Positions 1-9,668 of a DNA stretch of 64,000 nucleotides are shown here, one piece after another. Made by a program: the position numbers and the translations under genes. Numbering within the stretch: position 1 is the stretch's first letter; each line of letters begins with the position of its first letter. Location: NCBI GenBank assembly GCA_024642665.1, contig JAHEAR010000013.1, positions 1-64,000 on the forward strand. Direction: 5' to 3'. The stretch comes from Bacteroidota bacterium (GTDB lineage: Bacteria; Bacteroidota; Bacteroidia; Chitinophagales; Saprospiraceae). Under the pieces are notes generated by a model, which saw only the letters and a program-made list of their open reading frames with translations, did not search any database and was not told the DNA's origin.

Positions 1-90
1 GCATAGAGCGTAGGGCGGAGGGGTAAACTACTAAATCAATTACGTTGTTGGAGCAAACGCCAGACAACGGCAATGTTGCCTTTATATAAC

Positions 91-340
91 TAAACTTTCT
101 AAACCACAAGTGCCCTCGGCGTTTTGTACTAAACTTTCTAAACCACAAGTGCCCTCGGCGCTTTGTACTAAACTTTCTAAACCACAAGTGCCCTCGGCGC
201 TTTGTACTAAACTTTCTAAACCACAAGTGCCCTCGGCGCTTTGTTCTAAACTTTCTAAACCACAAGTGCCCTCGGCGTTTTGTTCTAAACTTTCTAAACC
301 ACAAGTGCCCTCGGCGCTTTGTTCTAAACTTTCTAAACTC
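91..340. repeat. 39-bp tandem repeat array
   Basis: Six full 39-bp units start at 91, 130, 169, 208, 247 and 286, followed by a partial unit from 325. Each unit contains CTAAACTTTCTAAACCACAA and then a GTGCCCTCGGCG core. Units differ only at a C/T site in GCTTT or GTTTT and at an A/T site in GTAC or GTTC. The period is a multiple of three, so both strands stay open as 13-residue repeat proteins, but nothing else supports a gene. The array lies just downstream of the VOC gene stop. The unit resembles the core of dispersed copies near 14591 and 39195. Confidence 0.95.
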
Positions 341-358
341 AATGACCTTGCTTTAATC

Positions 359-745
359 TTAATCTCCGTGGTCAAAGAGGCCGCAATAGGCACCGGCAGG
401 ATCTTTAATAATACAGTAGCGGGCTTTGTCTCCCATTTTACGTGGACCGTTGATAACTTCTCCTCCACCTTCAAGGACTGCGGCGATGCTCTCATCCAGA
501 TTTGCAACATTGACATACATGATCCATGCCGGAGGCATGCCAATATTTGATCCACGATCATGGCAGATGCCGGTACGCACTACATCATCTTCCGGCGAAG
601 CCATACAGTAATCATTATAATCCCCCATACTCACATCGCTGGTTTTCCAACCGACAACATTTTTATAAAAGGCCTTTAAGCCATCAGCATCATCCACCGT
701 CAAATCGACCCATGTGACAGCACCAATTTTCTTCTCAGTTTCCAT
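359..745 (-). CDS. VOC family (glyoxalase-like) protein
   Basis: This 128-residue protein has the length and pattern of a single vicinal-oxygen-chelate module. It opens with a strand of the form VTWVDLTVDDADGLKAFYKN, which is the usual first beta strand and helix. The second half contains MYVNVANLDESIAAVLEGGG followed by a GPRKMGD stretch. It ends with IKDPAGAYCGLFD, the typical closing strand. It resembles the antibiotic-resistance or 27-kDa-antigen type of VOC proteins, but the substrate cannot be predicted. No signal peptide is seen, so it should be cytoplasmic. It is followed downstream by the 39-bp repeat array and lies just downstream of the M28 peptidase on the same strand, with a 23-bp gap, so the two may be cotranscribed. 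Confidence 0.85.
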   Translation of the reverse strand: METEKKIGAVTWVDLTVDDADGLKAFYKNVVGWKTSDVSMGDYNDYCMASPEDDVVRTGICHDRGSNIGMPPAWIMYVNVANLDESIAAVLEGGGEVINGPRKMGDKARYCIIKDPAGAYCGLFDHGD

Positions 746-768
746 TTCGATATAATTATTCCTTTGGA

Positions 769-2031
769 TTAAAACTGGATATCAAATGTTTGCTCCTTCC
801 CATCTCGCAAGGCCACAAGGGTTGTTTTGTCACCGTGATGCAGCTCACCCAAAACCTCCATGTAGACATAGATGTCTTTCACCTCTTTACCATTCATTCG
901 GATGATCACATCACCCTTTTGCATACCGGCGGCAGCTGCCGGTTTCCCATCGCGGACGCCATCAATACGCATGCCTACGCCATCATATAAATAATCAGGT
1001 AGTACACCCAACGTAACTTCCATCGTTGGTGTAGTAGAAGGATCAGGGTCTTTGGTTCGGCTAAATTCAAGTTTTGCACTACCCTCTATTTCACTGATTA
1101 CGTTCGCCACCATATCTGCAATCACCGTCATGCCGGGGGCATTGATCAATTCGATATCGTCAGAAGGTTTGTGATATTCCGAATGTGCTCCTGTGAAGAA
1201 ATGAATCGCAGGAATATCGACCAGATAAAATGAAGTATAATCGGATGGACCTATGCCGGATTCTTCAGAGGTGATCACAAAATCAAATGTATTGGCATGT
1301 TCAATAATTTCCGGCCAGGCCGGAGAAGTACCCACCCCATTGACTGCTATCTTCTGATCGCGCAGACGACCTACCATATCGAAGTTAATCATGGCTGTCA
1401 CTTTCGAGAGATCATAGGTTGGATTTTTACAAAAGTAATTTGAACCCCATAAGCCGTTTTCCTCCCCTGTAAATCCAATAAACAAATAATTAAATCGCTT
1501 ATCATTTTGCAATCGTTGCGCCATCTCCAGTATCATAGCCACACCACTCGCATTATCATCAGCGCCATTATGAATCGCCGGTTCGCCTACATACAGGGAT
1601 CCAAATGAGCCATAGCCCAGGTGGTCATAATGCGCTCCTAACACAATAGTATATTTTGCGCCATGATCCATATAGCCAATCACATTTCGGCCACTCTTTG
1701 CATTTTTAGTACCGTTGTCTGCAAATTCAACATTATGTGGGTTTGGCTTATCCACTGAAAAAGTTTGAAACCAGGTACCATCGTCTCCCATGGGTTTCAA
1801 TCCGAGCATATTCATTCGCTTTGCGATATAGTTTCCGGCCTGTGTTTCCCCTTTGGAGCCGAAGGTTCGGCCTTCAAGTTTATTGGAAGCGAGATAGGCT
1901 ATATCATCATACATTTGATCTGCATCACTATCTGAGGCACTCCATTTTACTGAGGTACAGGATACTAAAAGGGTCAGAATTCCTAGTAAAAGGGATTTTC
2001 TGTAAATTCGGGCAAAAGGCATTAATTCCAT
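769..2031 (-). CDS. Lipoprotein M28 family zinc aminopeptidase with C-terminal PDZ domain
   Basis: This 420-residue exopeptidase-like protein carries an N-terminal lipoprotein signal ending LLVSC (Cys25), so it is probably envelope-anchored. The M28 metal-binding pattern is complete. GAHYDHLG supplies His134, NGADDNASG Asp158, TGEE the catalytic Glu190 and ligand Glu191, MINFDMVGRL Asp218 and EYHKPSDD His287. Residues from about 335 to the end form a PDZ domain (GMQKGDVIIRMNGKEV). PDZ-containing M28 peptidases are common in Bacteroidota and are thought to trim peptides in the periplasm or at the cell surface. The gene is divergent from the TolB-like lipoprotein at 2093. A start at Met4 is also possible. 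Confidence 0.93.
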   Translation of the reverse strand: MELMPFARIYRKSLLLGILTLLVSCTSVKWSASDSDADQMYDDIAYLASNKLEGRTFGSKGETQAGNYIAKRMNMLGLKPMGDDGTWFQTFSVDKPNPHNVEFADNGTKNAKSGRNVIGYMDHGAKYTIVLGAHYDHLGYGSFGSLYVGEPAIHNGADDNASGVAMILEMAQRLQNDKRFNYLFIGFTGEENGLWGSNYFCKNPTYDLSKVTAMINFDMVGRLRDQKIAVNGVGTSPAWPEIIEHANTFDFVITSEESGIGPSDYTSFYLVDIPAIHFFTGAHSEYHKPSDDIELINAPGMTVIADMVANVISEIEGSAKLEFSRTKDPDPSTTPTMEVTLGVLPDYLYDGVGMRIDGVRDGKPAAAAGMQKGDVIIRMNGKEVKDIYVYMEVLGELHHGDKTTLVALRDGKEQTFDIQF

Positions 2032-2092
2032 CTTTATCGTTATAAGGTTTCGGTCATCATTGACCTATATTTGTGTTTCAAAAATACAACAG

Positions 2093-3202
2093 ATGAATCA
2101 TACCACTATTATCACTTCCATTTGTTTGCTTGGACTTTTGGCCTGTGGGCCAAAAAAAGCAACAGAATCAGCTGAAAATGAGGTCAACACGACCACTACG
2201 GATACTTTAAAGTACGAACAGGAAACTCATTTAGCAAATCTGAAACAACTCACTTTTGGTGGTGACAATGCAGAAGCGTATTGGAGTAGTGATGGCCAAA
2301 AGCTAGTCTTTCAGGCTACGCGAAAAGAATGGGAGGCTGCATGTGACCAGATTTTCTATATGGATACACGAGATGCTATCGATCCTAACAAAGTTCCAAA
2401 ACTGATTTCGACAGGGGAAGGCAGAACCACGTGCTCCTATTTTATGCCCGGTGATACGACCATTATTTATGCCTCTACGCACCTTGCCGGTGCCGATTGT
2501 CCTCCGACTCCGGAGCGATCAGTGGATGGAAAATATGTTTGGCCGATCTATGCCGAGTTCGACATCTTTGTGGCGGATCTTCAGGGTCATATTATAAAAC
2601 AACTTACTAATTCACCCGGCTATGATGCGGAGGCAACTATATCACCAAAAGGAGACAAAATTGTTTTCACCAGTACACGATCCGGAGATCTTGAACTATA
2701 TACAATGAATCTTGATGGCTCTGATGTCAAACAAGTGACGGATGGTCTTGGTTATGATGGTGGCGCATTCTTTTCACCGGATGGTACTAAATTAGTTTTC
2801 CGTGCATCCCGACCAAAAACATCTGAGGAAGTGGATACCTATAAATCTCTACTTGCTCAGAATCTTGTGCAGCCAACAGAAATGGAATTATATGTGTGCA
2901 ATGTAGATGGATCCGATTTGAAAAAAATTACGGATTTGGGGCAGGCGAATTGGGCACCATTCTTTCATCCTTCCGGCGAAAAGATCATCTTTTGTTCCAA
3001 TCATAAAAGCGAGCGAGGTTTTCCGTTCAATCTCTACATGATCAATATTGATGGAAGTGATTTACAGCAAATCACCTTTGATACAGAGTTTGATTCATTT
3101 CCTATGTTTAGCCCGGATGGAAAAAAGATTGCTTTTGCTTCTAATCGAAACAATGGCGATACAAGAAATACAAATCTTTTTGTCGCAGATTGGGTAGAAT
3201 AG
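2093..3202 (+). CDS. TolB-like beta-propeller (PD40 repeat) lipoprotein
   Basis: From the Met at 2093 the protein is 369 residues and begins with a lipoprotein signal ending LLGLLAC. The longer frame from 2060 would bury this signal, so the later start is preferred. Several WD40-like PD40 repeats follow, with the typical pattern of YDAEATISPKGDKIVFTSTR, then SPDGTKLVF and FSPDGKKIAFASNR. Each repeat ends in a strand reading LYTMNLDGSD, LYVCNVDGSD or LYMINIDGSD. This is the TolB-type six-bladed propeller used for protein interaction or ligand binding in the periplasm. It is not the canonical tolB of a Tol-Pal operon, because no tolQRA or pal is nearby. The role is unknown. Confidence 0.88.
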   Translation: MNHTTIITSICLLGLLACGPKKATESAENEVNTTTTDTLKYEQETHLANLKQLTFGGDNAEAYWSSDGQKLVFQATRKEWEAACDQIFYMDTRDAIDPNKVPKLISTGEGRTTCSYFMPGDTTIIYASTHLAGADCPPTPERSVDGKYVWPIYAEFDIFVADLQGHIIKQLTNSPGYDAEATISPKGDKIVFTSTRSGDLELYTMNLDGSDVKQVTDGLGYDGGAFFSPDGTKLVFRASRPKTSEEVDTYKSLLAQNLVQPTEMELYVCNVDGSDLKKITDLGQANWAPFFHPSGEKIIFCSNHKSERGFPFNLYMINIDGSDLQQITFDTEFDSFPMFSPDGKKIAFASNRNNGDTRNTNLFVADWVE

Positions 3203-3221
3203 CTCAATTACAACTAGAATC

Positions 3222-3527
3222 ATGGCCACACCCTCCTGGATCGATAAATTACAAAACAGGTGGCAGCTAAAGTCTGCCGGTCAGGTGATCATTATCCTGA
3301 TTGTTTTCGCCTGCACGGGGTTCACGGTGATGGGGATTAAGCCATGGATCACAGAAGTGATTTTTCAGGATATGCATCCGTTATGGTTTTCGATTTTATA
3401 CTGGCTGTTGATTCTTCCTATCTATAATCTCTTCCTGCTGATCTATGGATTTATTTTTGGGCAATTCAAATTCTTCTGGGCTTTTGAAAAGCGCTTTTTT
3501 AATCGGATTTTTAGGAGACCTAATTAA
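3222..3527 (+). CDS. Small two-helix membrane protein, DUF6787-like
   Basis: This 101-residue protein starts 19 bp after the propeller lipoprotein stop and is probably cotranscribed with it. It has a short soluble head (DKLQNRWQLKSAGQ) and a first membrane segment at about residues 21-43. A second hydrophobic hairpin follows at about 54-88, then a basic tail FEKRFFNRIFRR. The pattern of a KLQxRW head, two membrane segments and an aromatic basic tail matches a small family widespread in Bacteroidota (DUF6787 as I recall it). Its function is unknown. Confidence 0.75.
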   Translation: MATPSWIDKLQNRWQLKSAGQVIIILIVFACTGFTVMGIKPWITEVIFQDMHPLWFSILYWLLILPIYNLFLLIYGFIFGQFKFFWAFEKRFFNRIFRRPN

Positions 3528-3560
3528 TGGATTTATATCCGATTGAAATTAAATCTTTTT

Positions 3561-3603
3561 TCTAAAGAATCTAATGCTTATTTATTGAATAAGAGGCTTT
3601 AGA
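3561..3603. other. Nested hairpin after the DUF6787-like gene
   Basis: The outer arms TCTAAAG (3561-3567) and CTTTAGA (3597-3603) enclose inner arms CTTATT (3577-3582) and AATAAG (3588-3593). It lies between the converging ends of the small membrane protein and the RND pump genes. Only a short T-run follows, so it may be a weak terminator or just a stable RNA 3' end. Confidence 0.4.
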
Positions 3604-3740
3604 TTTTGAAATCAAACCTTCAAAATACCTCCATACATCTTCGCATTATTTTTCAGCTGTTATACAGCATTTTAAAATTAATGCCAATATCTATAATAGT
3701 TGAACAATGTCTGCTAGCCTTATACCTAATAGGCCTTTCA

Positions 3741-6700
3741 TTAACTCTTCCATTTGAATACAGCTGGAATAACTGCCAGATTCAAAAAGGTAGAACTCAT
3801 CAATCCTCCTAAAATAACGATGGCCATTGGGCTCTGAATTTCATTTCCCGCTTTTCCGCCTGACAAGGTCAAAGGCAAAAGTGCTAATCCGGTAGTCAGC
3901 GTTGTCATCAAAATTGGGTTTAAACGATCTAACGAACCATTAGTAATAGTGTCCTGAAGATTGAAACCTTCCTTTTGCAGGACCTGATATCGACTCACCA
4001 GCAAAATCCCATTTCGCGCCGCAATTCCAAACAAACTAATAAATCCAATGGTAGAAGCAATGGAAATAATACCGGACGTAAAATAAACAATGAATACGCC
4101 ACCAATCAATGCTAAAGGCAAATTGACAAGGACTATTCCCGCCAGTTTAATACTGTTAAACTCCATATACAACAAGAGAAAAATAAGCAATATCGCTCCA
4201 ACTGAAGTGATAAGTAACATACGTGTTGCTTGTGCTTCACTTTCAAACTGCCCGCCATACTCAATCCGATATCCTTCCGGCAATACAATATTTTCAGCTA
4301 CACTTGCCTGAATGTCATTAACGGCACTTCGCAAATCGCGTCCGGCCACATTGGCTGAAACTACAATCTTTCGTTGCACATTTTCTCTGCTAACAGCGTT
4401 AGGGCTGCCAGTTACATCAACTGAGGCAACATAATGCAAAGGAATTTTTTTTCCGTCATGCGTATCAATCAAAGTGTTTCTAATCGCATCCGCCGTATTT
4501 CTATTTTCTTCATTATAGCGTATGATCAAATCAAAACTTCGCTGACCCTCAAATACTTCTCCTACTCTTTCGCCAGCAAAAGCAATATCAATAAAGTCCA
4601 TAAAATCACCGAGACGAATGCCGTATTTTGCCAACATTACTCGATTGGGCTGGATTCGTATTTGCGGAACTTCAATTTGCTGATCGACATTAATATCGAC
4701 CAACCCGGGGATACTTTCAATATTTCGTTTCACTTGGTTTCCGGTTAAATACAATTTATTTAAGTCGTTTCCGAAAATTTTAATCGCAATATTTGCGCGA
4801 GTCCCGGAAAGCATATGGTCAATTCGATGGGCGATCGGTTGTCCAATGGTAATATTTGCACCGGGCACAATCGATAATTTTGCTCTTACCGATTCCAAAA
4901 AATCTTCCTCTCCTCGATCGAGAATTGTAAAAGGCACATCAATTTCAGAAGCATTGACCCCCTGGGCATGCTCATCCATTTCTGCCCTACCTGTGCGCCG
5001 TGAAGTAATTATCACTTCCGGCATTTCCAACATAAGTTCTTCCACTAGGGAGCCGGCTTTATTGGATTCTTTCAGCGATGTTCCCGGAGGAGTTATCACA
5101 CTGATGACCAAAGAACCTTCATTAAACTTTGGCAAGAAACTTCGCCCCAATCCTACCAATAAAAAAATAGAAATAACAAACAAAAGGACAGCTGACATAA
5201 CCACTAGGCGCGGCGACTTTAAAACCACTTCCAGTGTTCTCCGATACGAAGATGCCGCCACTCTTTCTATCCAACTCCCCTTTGCCTGTTGATGTAAACG
5301 AGACTCATTCGTCAGGAAAAAGCTGCTCAAAACAGGTGTCAATGTTACGGCCACAAACAAAGAAGTGAAAATGGCTACTATAAAAGATATGCCCAAGGGT
5401 TGCAGTAATCTTCCTTCCATCCCACTTAGAAAAAACAATGGAATAAATGCTACAATAATAATGAGTGTTGCAATTAAAATTGAATTTCTTATTTCACTGG
5501 ATGCATCAAAAATAATTTTCAATGCCATTTGCCGCTCACCAATGGGTTTAATGGCATTCTCTCGAAGCCGTTTAAATATATTTTCAACATCAATAATCGC
5601 ATCATCCACTAATGCCCCAATCGCAATGGCCATGCCTCCTAAACTCATGGTGTTAATCGTAAAGCCAAAAAGTTTTAAAACGATTATCGTGACCAGCAGA
5701 GATACAGGAATCGCTATTAATGAAATCACGGTGGTTCGCCAATTGAGGAGAAATAGAAACAGGACTATACACACAAACAAAGCACCTTCGAATAGTGTCT
5801 TCTGCAAGTTGTCAATGGATGCCTGAATAAAATCGGATTGCCTGAATATCTTTGAATTGAGCTCAATACCTTTCGGTAATTGCCTCTGTACATCAGCTAA
5901 AGTTTCATCTATACGTTCAGTTAATTTCAGTGTATTCGCATTAGGTTGTTTCATCAGGGTCAGAATAACGGAGGACTTTCCTTCTACCGCTGCATCACCG
6001 ATCTTAGGTGCAGCAATGATGCGTACTTCTGCAACATCCTCAATTTTAATGGGTTTTGAGCCTTCCATTTTAATTAAGGTTTGTCCAATTTTTTCTACAG
6101 AACTCGTTCTCCCTTCGCCTTGAATAATGTATTGATTTCCATATTCATTAATAAAACCACCGGAAGCATTTCGAGTGGAGGCAGCGGCTGCATGCTCCAA
6201 TTCCGTCAACGTAACGCCAAAAAAATTCATCTTCTCAGGAGAGGCGGCTATCTCATACTGCTTATACCCGCCGCCAATCACTACAACTTGTGCAACGCCA
6301 CCAATGGCTAACAACCTGGGTCGCATAACCCAATCCGCCATTGTCCGCAACTCCATTAGCGTCAAACTATCTGAACGCATACTCAACAGCATAATCTCTC
6401 CCATAATGGATGAAATCGGTGCAAGGATGGGACTCGATACGCCTTCCGGAAGTTTACCTTCCACGGTTGACAATTTTTCGGTCACAATTTGCCGAGCTTT
6501 ATAGATATCTGTTCCCCATTCAAATTCAGCCCAAACTATGGAAATGCCCATAGCAGAAGATGACCGTATGCGACGGATATCAGGCGAGCCATTGATAGCT
6601 GATTCAAGTGGAAAGCTAACGAGCCGCTCTACTTCTTCTGTTGCCATACCGCTTGCTTCCGTCAATACTGTAACCGTTGGTGCTGTCAAATCGGGAAATA

Positions 6701-6812
6701 TATCCACGTCCATTTCGGTAGCGATATATCCTCCCGTGATCATGATCAAGGCAAATATGATCAACACTAAGCGTCGGTTTTGTAAGGAAACCTGTATTAT
6801 TTTATTAAGCAT
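3741..6812 (-). CDS. Heavy-metal efflux RND pump, CzcA/CusA family
   Basis: This 1023-residue inner-membrane proton antiporter is full length for the HME-RND family, which exports heavy metal cations such as Cu/Ag or Zn/Co/Cd through a trimeric envelope-spanning complex. Twelve membrane segments are expected in the usual 1 + 5 + 1 + 5 arrangement. The signature in the fourth segment reads GGMAIAIGALVDDAIIDVEN, with Asp403, Asp404, Asp408 and Glu410. It is closer to the CusA-type AIGAMVDAAI pattern than to the CzcA-type DFGIIVDGAV pattern, but the extra acidic residues differ from both, so the metal is uncertain. The gene ends a leftward operon of His-rich protein, adaptor, TolC-like protein and pump, with gaps of 21-67 bp. 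Confidence 0.95.
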   Translation of the reverse strand: MLNKIIQVSLQNRRLVLIIFALIMITGGYIATEMDVDIFPDLTAPTVTVLTEASGMATEEVERLVSFPLESAINGSPDIRRIRSSSAMGISIVWAEFEWGTDIYKARQIVTEKLSTVEGKLPEGVSSPILAPISSIMGEIMLLSMRSDSLTLMELRTMADWVMRPRLLAIGGVAQVVVIGGGYKQYEIAASPEKMNFFGVTLTELEHAAAASTRNASGGFINEYGNQYIIQGEGRTSSVEKIGQTLIKMEGSKPIKIEDVAEVRIIAAPKIGDAAVEGKSSVILTLMKQPNANTLKLTERIDETLADVQRQLPKGIELNSKIFRQSDFIQASIDNLQKTLFEGALFVCIVLFLFLLNWRTTVISLIAIPVSLLVTIIVLKLFGFTINTMSLGGMAIAIGALVDDAIIDVENIFKRLRENAIKPIGERQMALKIIFDASSEIRNSILIATLIIIVAFIPLFFLSGMEGRLLQPLGISFIVAIFTSLFVAVTLTPVLSSFFLTNESRLHQQAKGSWIERVAASSYRRTLEVVLKSPRLVVMSAVLLFVISIFLLVGLGRSFLPKFNEGSLVISVITPPGTSLKESNKAGSLVEELMLEMPEVIITSRRTGRAEMDEHAQGVNASEIDVPFTILDRGEEDFLESVRAKLSIVPGANITIGQPIAHRIDHMLSGTRANIAIKIFGNDLNKLYLTGNQVKRNIESIPGLVDINVDQQIEVPQIRIQPNRVMLAKYGIRLGDFMDFIDIAFAGERVGEVFEGQRSFDLIIRYNEENRNTADAIRNTLIDTHDGKKIPLHYVASVDVTGSPNAVSRENVQRKIVVSANVAGRDLRSAVNDIQASVAENIVLPEGYRIEYGGQFESEAQATRMLLITSVGAILLIFLLLYMEFNSIKLAGIVLVNLPLALIGGVFIVYFTSGIISIASTIGFISLFGIAARNGILLVSRYQVLQKEGFNLQDTITNGSLDRLNPILMTTLTTGLALLPLTLSGGKAGNEIQSPMAIVILGGLMSSTFLNLAVIPAVFKWKS

Positions 6813-6844
6813 TTTTACTCCATTTTAAATACAAATTCTGTTTA

Positions 6845-8056
6845 CTATTTCCCATCCCAATAGGCTAACTCTACTTGCAACACATTGAATTTGTATAAGG
6901 CTGCTAAATATTGTTGTTTCACCTTAACGACTTGTTCCACACCATCCAAATATTCCAGATAGGTGATTTCTCCTTCCTGGTATGCTTTCAAACCAACTTT
7001 ACTTTGTTCATCCACCATAGGCGTCAAATCCTTTCGTAAAAACTCTAAAATGTGTTGTTGGTGATCAAGGCGATACCTCAATTCACTGATTCCCATTTCC
7101 AATTCTTGTTTCTTGACTTCAAAATCAGCTTCCTGTAACATGACACCGATTTCTGCCGCCTCAATCCGGCCTCTATATGCTTTTCCAAAAAGCGGAATAT
7201 TTAAGCCGATTTGGTAACCGAATAAAGGAAAACTACCATACACGGATTGAAGCTTAAAGCCTGAATTAATTTGCGGAAGTAGTTGTGATCTTTCAGTTTC
7301 AACTTTGGCACTTGCCAATTCTTGCTGTGCCTGAATAAATAACAAATGGGGATTGTCTTGTAATGATGGTTCCTGCGTATAAACGGTAATATCGGAAAGC
7401 TCACCTTTTACATCATACGTTGTATCCGACTGCAGCCATTGATTAAACAATAACAAAGCAATTTGATATTTTTCAAGGGTGTGTTCCTGCTCCAGTTGTA
7501 CTTGTCCGACACGCGACTGAGCAGCCAATTGAGGCATACGACCTGTCTCGCCACTTTCCAATTGCTTTGTGGTCACCACCAGAAAGTCATTATACAACGC
7601 TACATTTTCAGCAATCAGTGCTTGCTCTTGCCTGGCATAAAGCAAATGATAGTAAGCTTGTTCTACGTGCATTTTCAATTGACGGTCGGTCAGAATCAAC
7701 TGACTTTCTGCCAATGCAGCTCCTTGCTGATAAAATGCTCGCTGCACTCTGGCAACTTTTGGCAGGTAGAAGTTCTGTTGGATATTGAAAGATGTAATAC
7801 CCAATTGATTATTGCCGTATTCTTCACCGGAAAGATATAGTGCGGTAGGTTGAAATGGAAGACCTGACTCCGATAATTTGTTTTGCTGGTCGACAGCCAA
7901 TCTGTCCCGTTCCAGTCCTGCATAATTTTGTCTCGCAATACGCAGCGCTTCTTCCAATGCAATCGGTGTATTCTGCCCAATGCCCCTTACTAGTATTGTA
8001 CTAAGCAATCCCAGCAATAAAAATACTTTTATGTTGAAATGTCGTTGAATCATCAT
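6845..8056 (-). CDS. TolC-family outer membrane channel of the metal efflux operon
   Basis: This 403-residue protein has a signal peptide (FLLLGLLSTILVRGIGQ). It then shows the alternating long helical regions and beta strands of the outer membrane efflux protein family, including LEEALRIARQNYAGLERDRLAV near the N-terminus. The second half repeats the pattern (GLKAYQEGEITYLEYLDGVEQV), as in CzcC and CusC. It would form the trimeric outer-membrane exit duct for the neighbouring pump. It starts 21 bp after the adaptor gene stop and ends 32 bp before the pump start. It is slightly shorter than E. coli TolC but normal for the CzcC-like group. Confidence 0.9.
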   Translation of the reverse strand: MMIQRHFNIKVFLLLGLLSTILVRGIGQNTPIALEEALRIARQNYAGLERDRLAVDQQNKLSESGLPFQPTALYLSGEEYGNNQLGITSFNIQQNFYLPKVARVQRAFYQQGAALAESQLILTDRQLKMHVEQAYYHLLYARQEQALIAENVALYNDFLVVTTKQLESGETGRMPQLAAQSRVGQVQLEQEHTLEKYQIALLLFNQWLQSDTTYDVKGELSDITVYTQEPSLQDNPHLLFIQAQQELASAKVETERSQLLPQINSGFKLQSVYGSFPLFGYQIGLNIPLFGKAYRGRIEAAEIGVMLQEADFEVKKQELEMGISELRYRLDHQQHILEFLRKDLTPMVDEQSKVGLKAYQEGEITYLEYLDGVEQVVKVKQQYLAALYKFNVLQVELAYWDGK

Positions 8057-8077
8057 TGAAAGATTTATGATTATTTA

Positions 8078-9601
8078 TTAATGCTCATGCCCATGAGCGG
8101 GTATCGTAGAAGACATAGATGCCATTTTGATTTGGTAGGCGCCTTTGGTCACTACCCATTCCCCTTCGAAAACTCCGGATAGGATCTGGACATTAACCCC
8201 ATCATCAATGCCTAATCTCACTTCCCGCTTTTCAAAACTTTCACCACTCACCTGGACATACACATAATTCAAATTATAATCTTGCATTAATGCCATTTTG
8301 GGTACCACCAATTCCTTTTCCGAAGTATTTGTTAATAAAAACAACTCGACATAAGAACCGGGGAGTAAATCATGCAAATTGTCCAATTCAAATAACACTG
8401 GAATAAAGCTGCTGCCCCGATCCATCATTTTACCATAGGAAATCAGCCGTCCATTATAGTCATCAAGGGATTGAACTTCGTCTTGATAAGTGGTCTTAAA
8501 ATTTGCAGTTGTTATCAAATGTAATATGGGTGAATAGTGTTGAGAAACTTGGGCCTGTAAAAGCAATCTGCGCGTATTGGTTATTTCAACAAGAGGTGTA
8601 CCCTCCTGTACAAATTGACCATCACTCACCATTACATGTTTAATAACCCCGGGCATAGAAGCCGAAACTGCTTGACCACCAGCTGTATAACTTTCTGCGA
8701 GTGTTTGAAATTCTGCCTCAGCAATCGCATAATCCATTTTTCGGCGCTCATATTCTTTTTGACCAATGACTTGTTCTTCGAGTAAGCGTTCTGCCCGATC
8801 ATAATCTGTTTTTGTCTTTTCAACACGTGCTTGCGCTACTAGAAATTTCTCTTCCAAATTAGATTCGACCAACCCATTACTGCTGATCGTAAACAAGACT
8901 TCGCCCTTTGCTATTTCCCTACCTTCCTGCAGTTTCTTGCTTTTAAAAAATACAATCCCGCTGCTTTTTGCAGCAATAATTTTTTCTTCGCCTTTGATGG
9001 GAAGGATTTCTCCGGAAGTATGAATCACATGGCGAATAGGCTGACGTCTGACCTGGCTAATGGCAAAATCAATTTTCCATGCCTGCTCTTTAAGAAAAGA
9101 TATTTCATCTCCATCTGGTGCAGGAGGATTTGCGTTTATGGCGTCCTCCTCATTTAGATACACAGCCACATCATTCAAACTGATAGTATCATTATACGTA
9201 TCCGTCATGAGGATAAAATCCAACGTATACTTTCCGGCTTTTTCAGGTGTTAAGGAAGGGCGAAAAATGCCCGGGGAAGCTGGTTCGGAAACGACATCTT
9301 CGGCAATCATTTGATTACCTTCTCGCAAACGAATCATCACCTTACCTTTTTCCACGGCTTTAAAATCTTCCATCCTGGAAAAGTGTGCTGCAAAGCGACT
9401 TGACTTACCAACCACCAATGGTGGAAACTCTACAAAAAGCTCTGACTTGCTTGTCCAAACGGTAAAGGCAAGCGGCTCTAATGACATTTGATGGGATTCA
9501 TCGCCATGGGTATGTGTACCCACGCCATGTTCATGACTACATCCCGGATGTATAAGGAGGATCGCTGCCATCGAAATGGCAGACATAAACATACATTTCA
9601 T
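8078..9601 (-). CDS. RND periplasmic adaptor (CzcB/CusB-like) with His-rich N-terminus
   Basis: This 507-residue membrane fusion protein has a hydrophobic signal ending GCSHEH, probably a lipoprotein Cys at residue 21. The next 20 residues are very His-rich (HEHGVGTHTHGDESHQ), a likely metal-capturing segment. The barrel-sandwich and hairpin region is recognisable from IIAAKSSGIVFFKSKKLQEG through the coiled coil VEKTKTDYDRAERLLEEQV. It closes with the beta-barrel and membrane-proximal domains (PGSYVELFLLTN, then VYVQVSGESFEKREVRLGID). A further His cluster, HGHEH, sits at the extreme C-terminus. The extra N-terminal region of about 160 residues resembles the metal-binding front domain seen in some CusB/CzcB proteins. 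It links the pump and the TolC-like protein in the periplasm. Confidence 0.93.
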   Translation of the reverse strand: MKCMFMSAISMAAILLIHPGCSHEHGVGTHTHGDESHQMSLEPLAFTVWTSKSELFVEFPPLVVGKSSRFAAHFSRMEDFKAVEKGKVMIRLREGNQMIAEDVVSEPASPGIFRPSLTPEKAGKYTLDFILMTDTYNDTISLNDVAVYLNEEDAINANPPAPDGDEISFLKEQAWKIDFAISQVRRQPIRHVIHTSGEILPIKGEEKIIAAKSSGIVFFKSKKLQEGREIAKGEVLFTISSNGLVESNLEEKFLVAQARVEKTKTDYDRAERLLEEQVIGQKEYERRKMDYAIAEAEFQTLAESYTAGGQAVSASMPGVIKHVMVSDGQFVQEGTPLVEITNTRRLLLQAQVSQHYSPILHLITTANFKTTYQDEVQSLDDYNGRLISYGKMMDRGSSFIPVLFELDNLHDLLPGSYVELFLLTNTSEKELVVPKMALMQDYNLNYVYVQVSGESFEKREVRLGIDDGVNVQILSGVFEGEWVVTKGAYQIKMASMSSTIPAHGHEH

Positions 9602-9668
9602 ATTGTCTGATTCTAATACTTAAAAAATAAAATAGTCAATGGCGAAGAATTGCCATTAGCAGAAAAAA

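Noticed and set aside
91-340. CRISPR array at the window start
   Set aside because: Units are contiguous and nearly identical with no unique spacers, and no cas genes are nearby.
82-561. Long open frames through the 39-bp repeat on both strands, giving repeat proteins
   Set aside because: The frames stay open only because 39 is a multiple of three, and they overlap the VOC gene. There is no start context and no family match.
2060-3202. TolB-like protein start at 2060
   Set aside because: It would put 11 extra residues before a clear lipoprotein signal; the Met at 2093 gives the proper signal.
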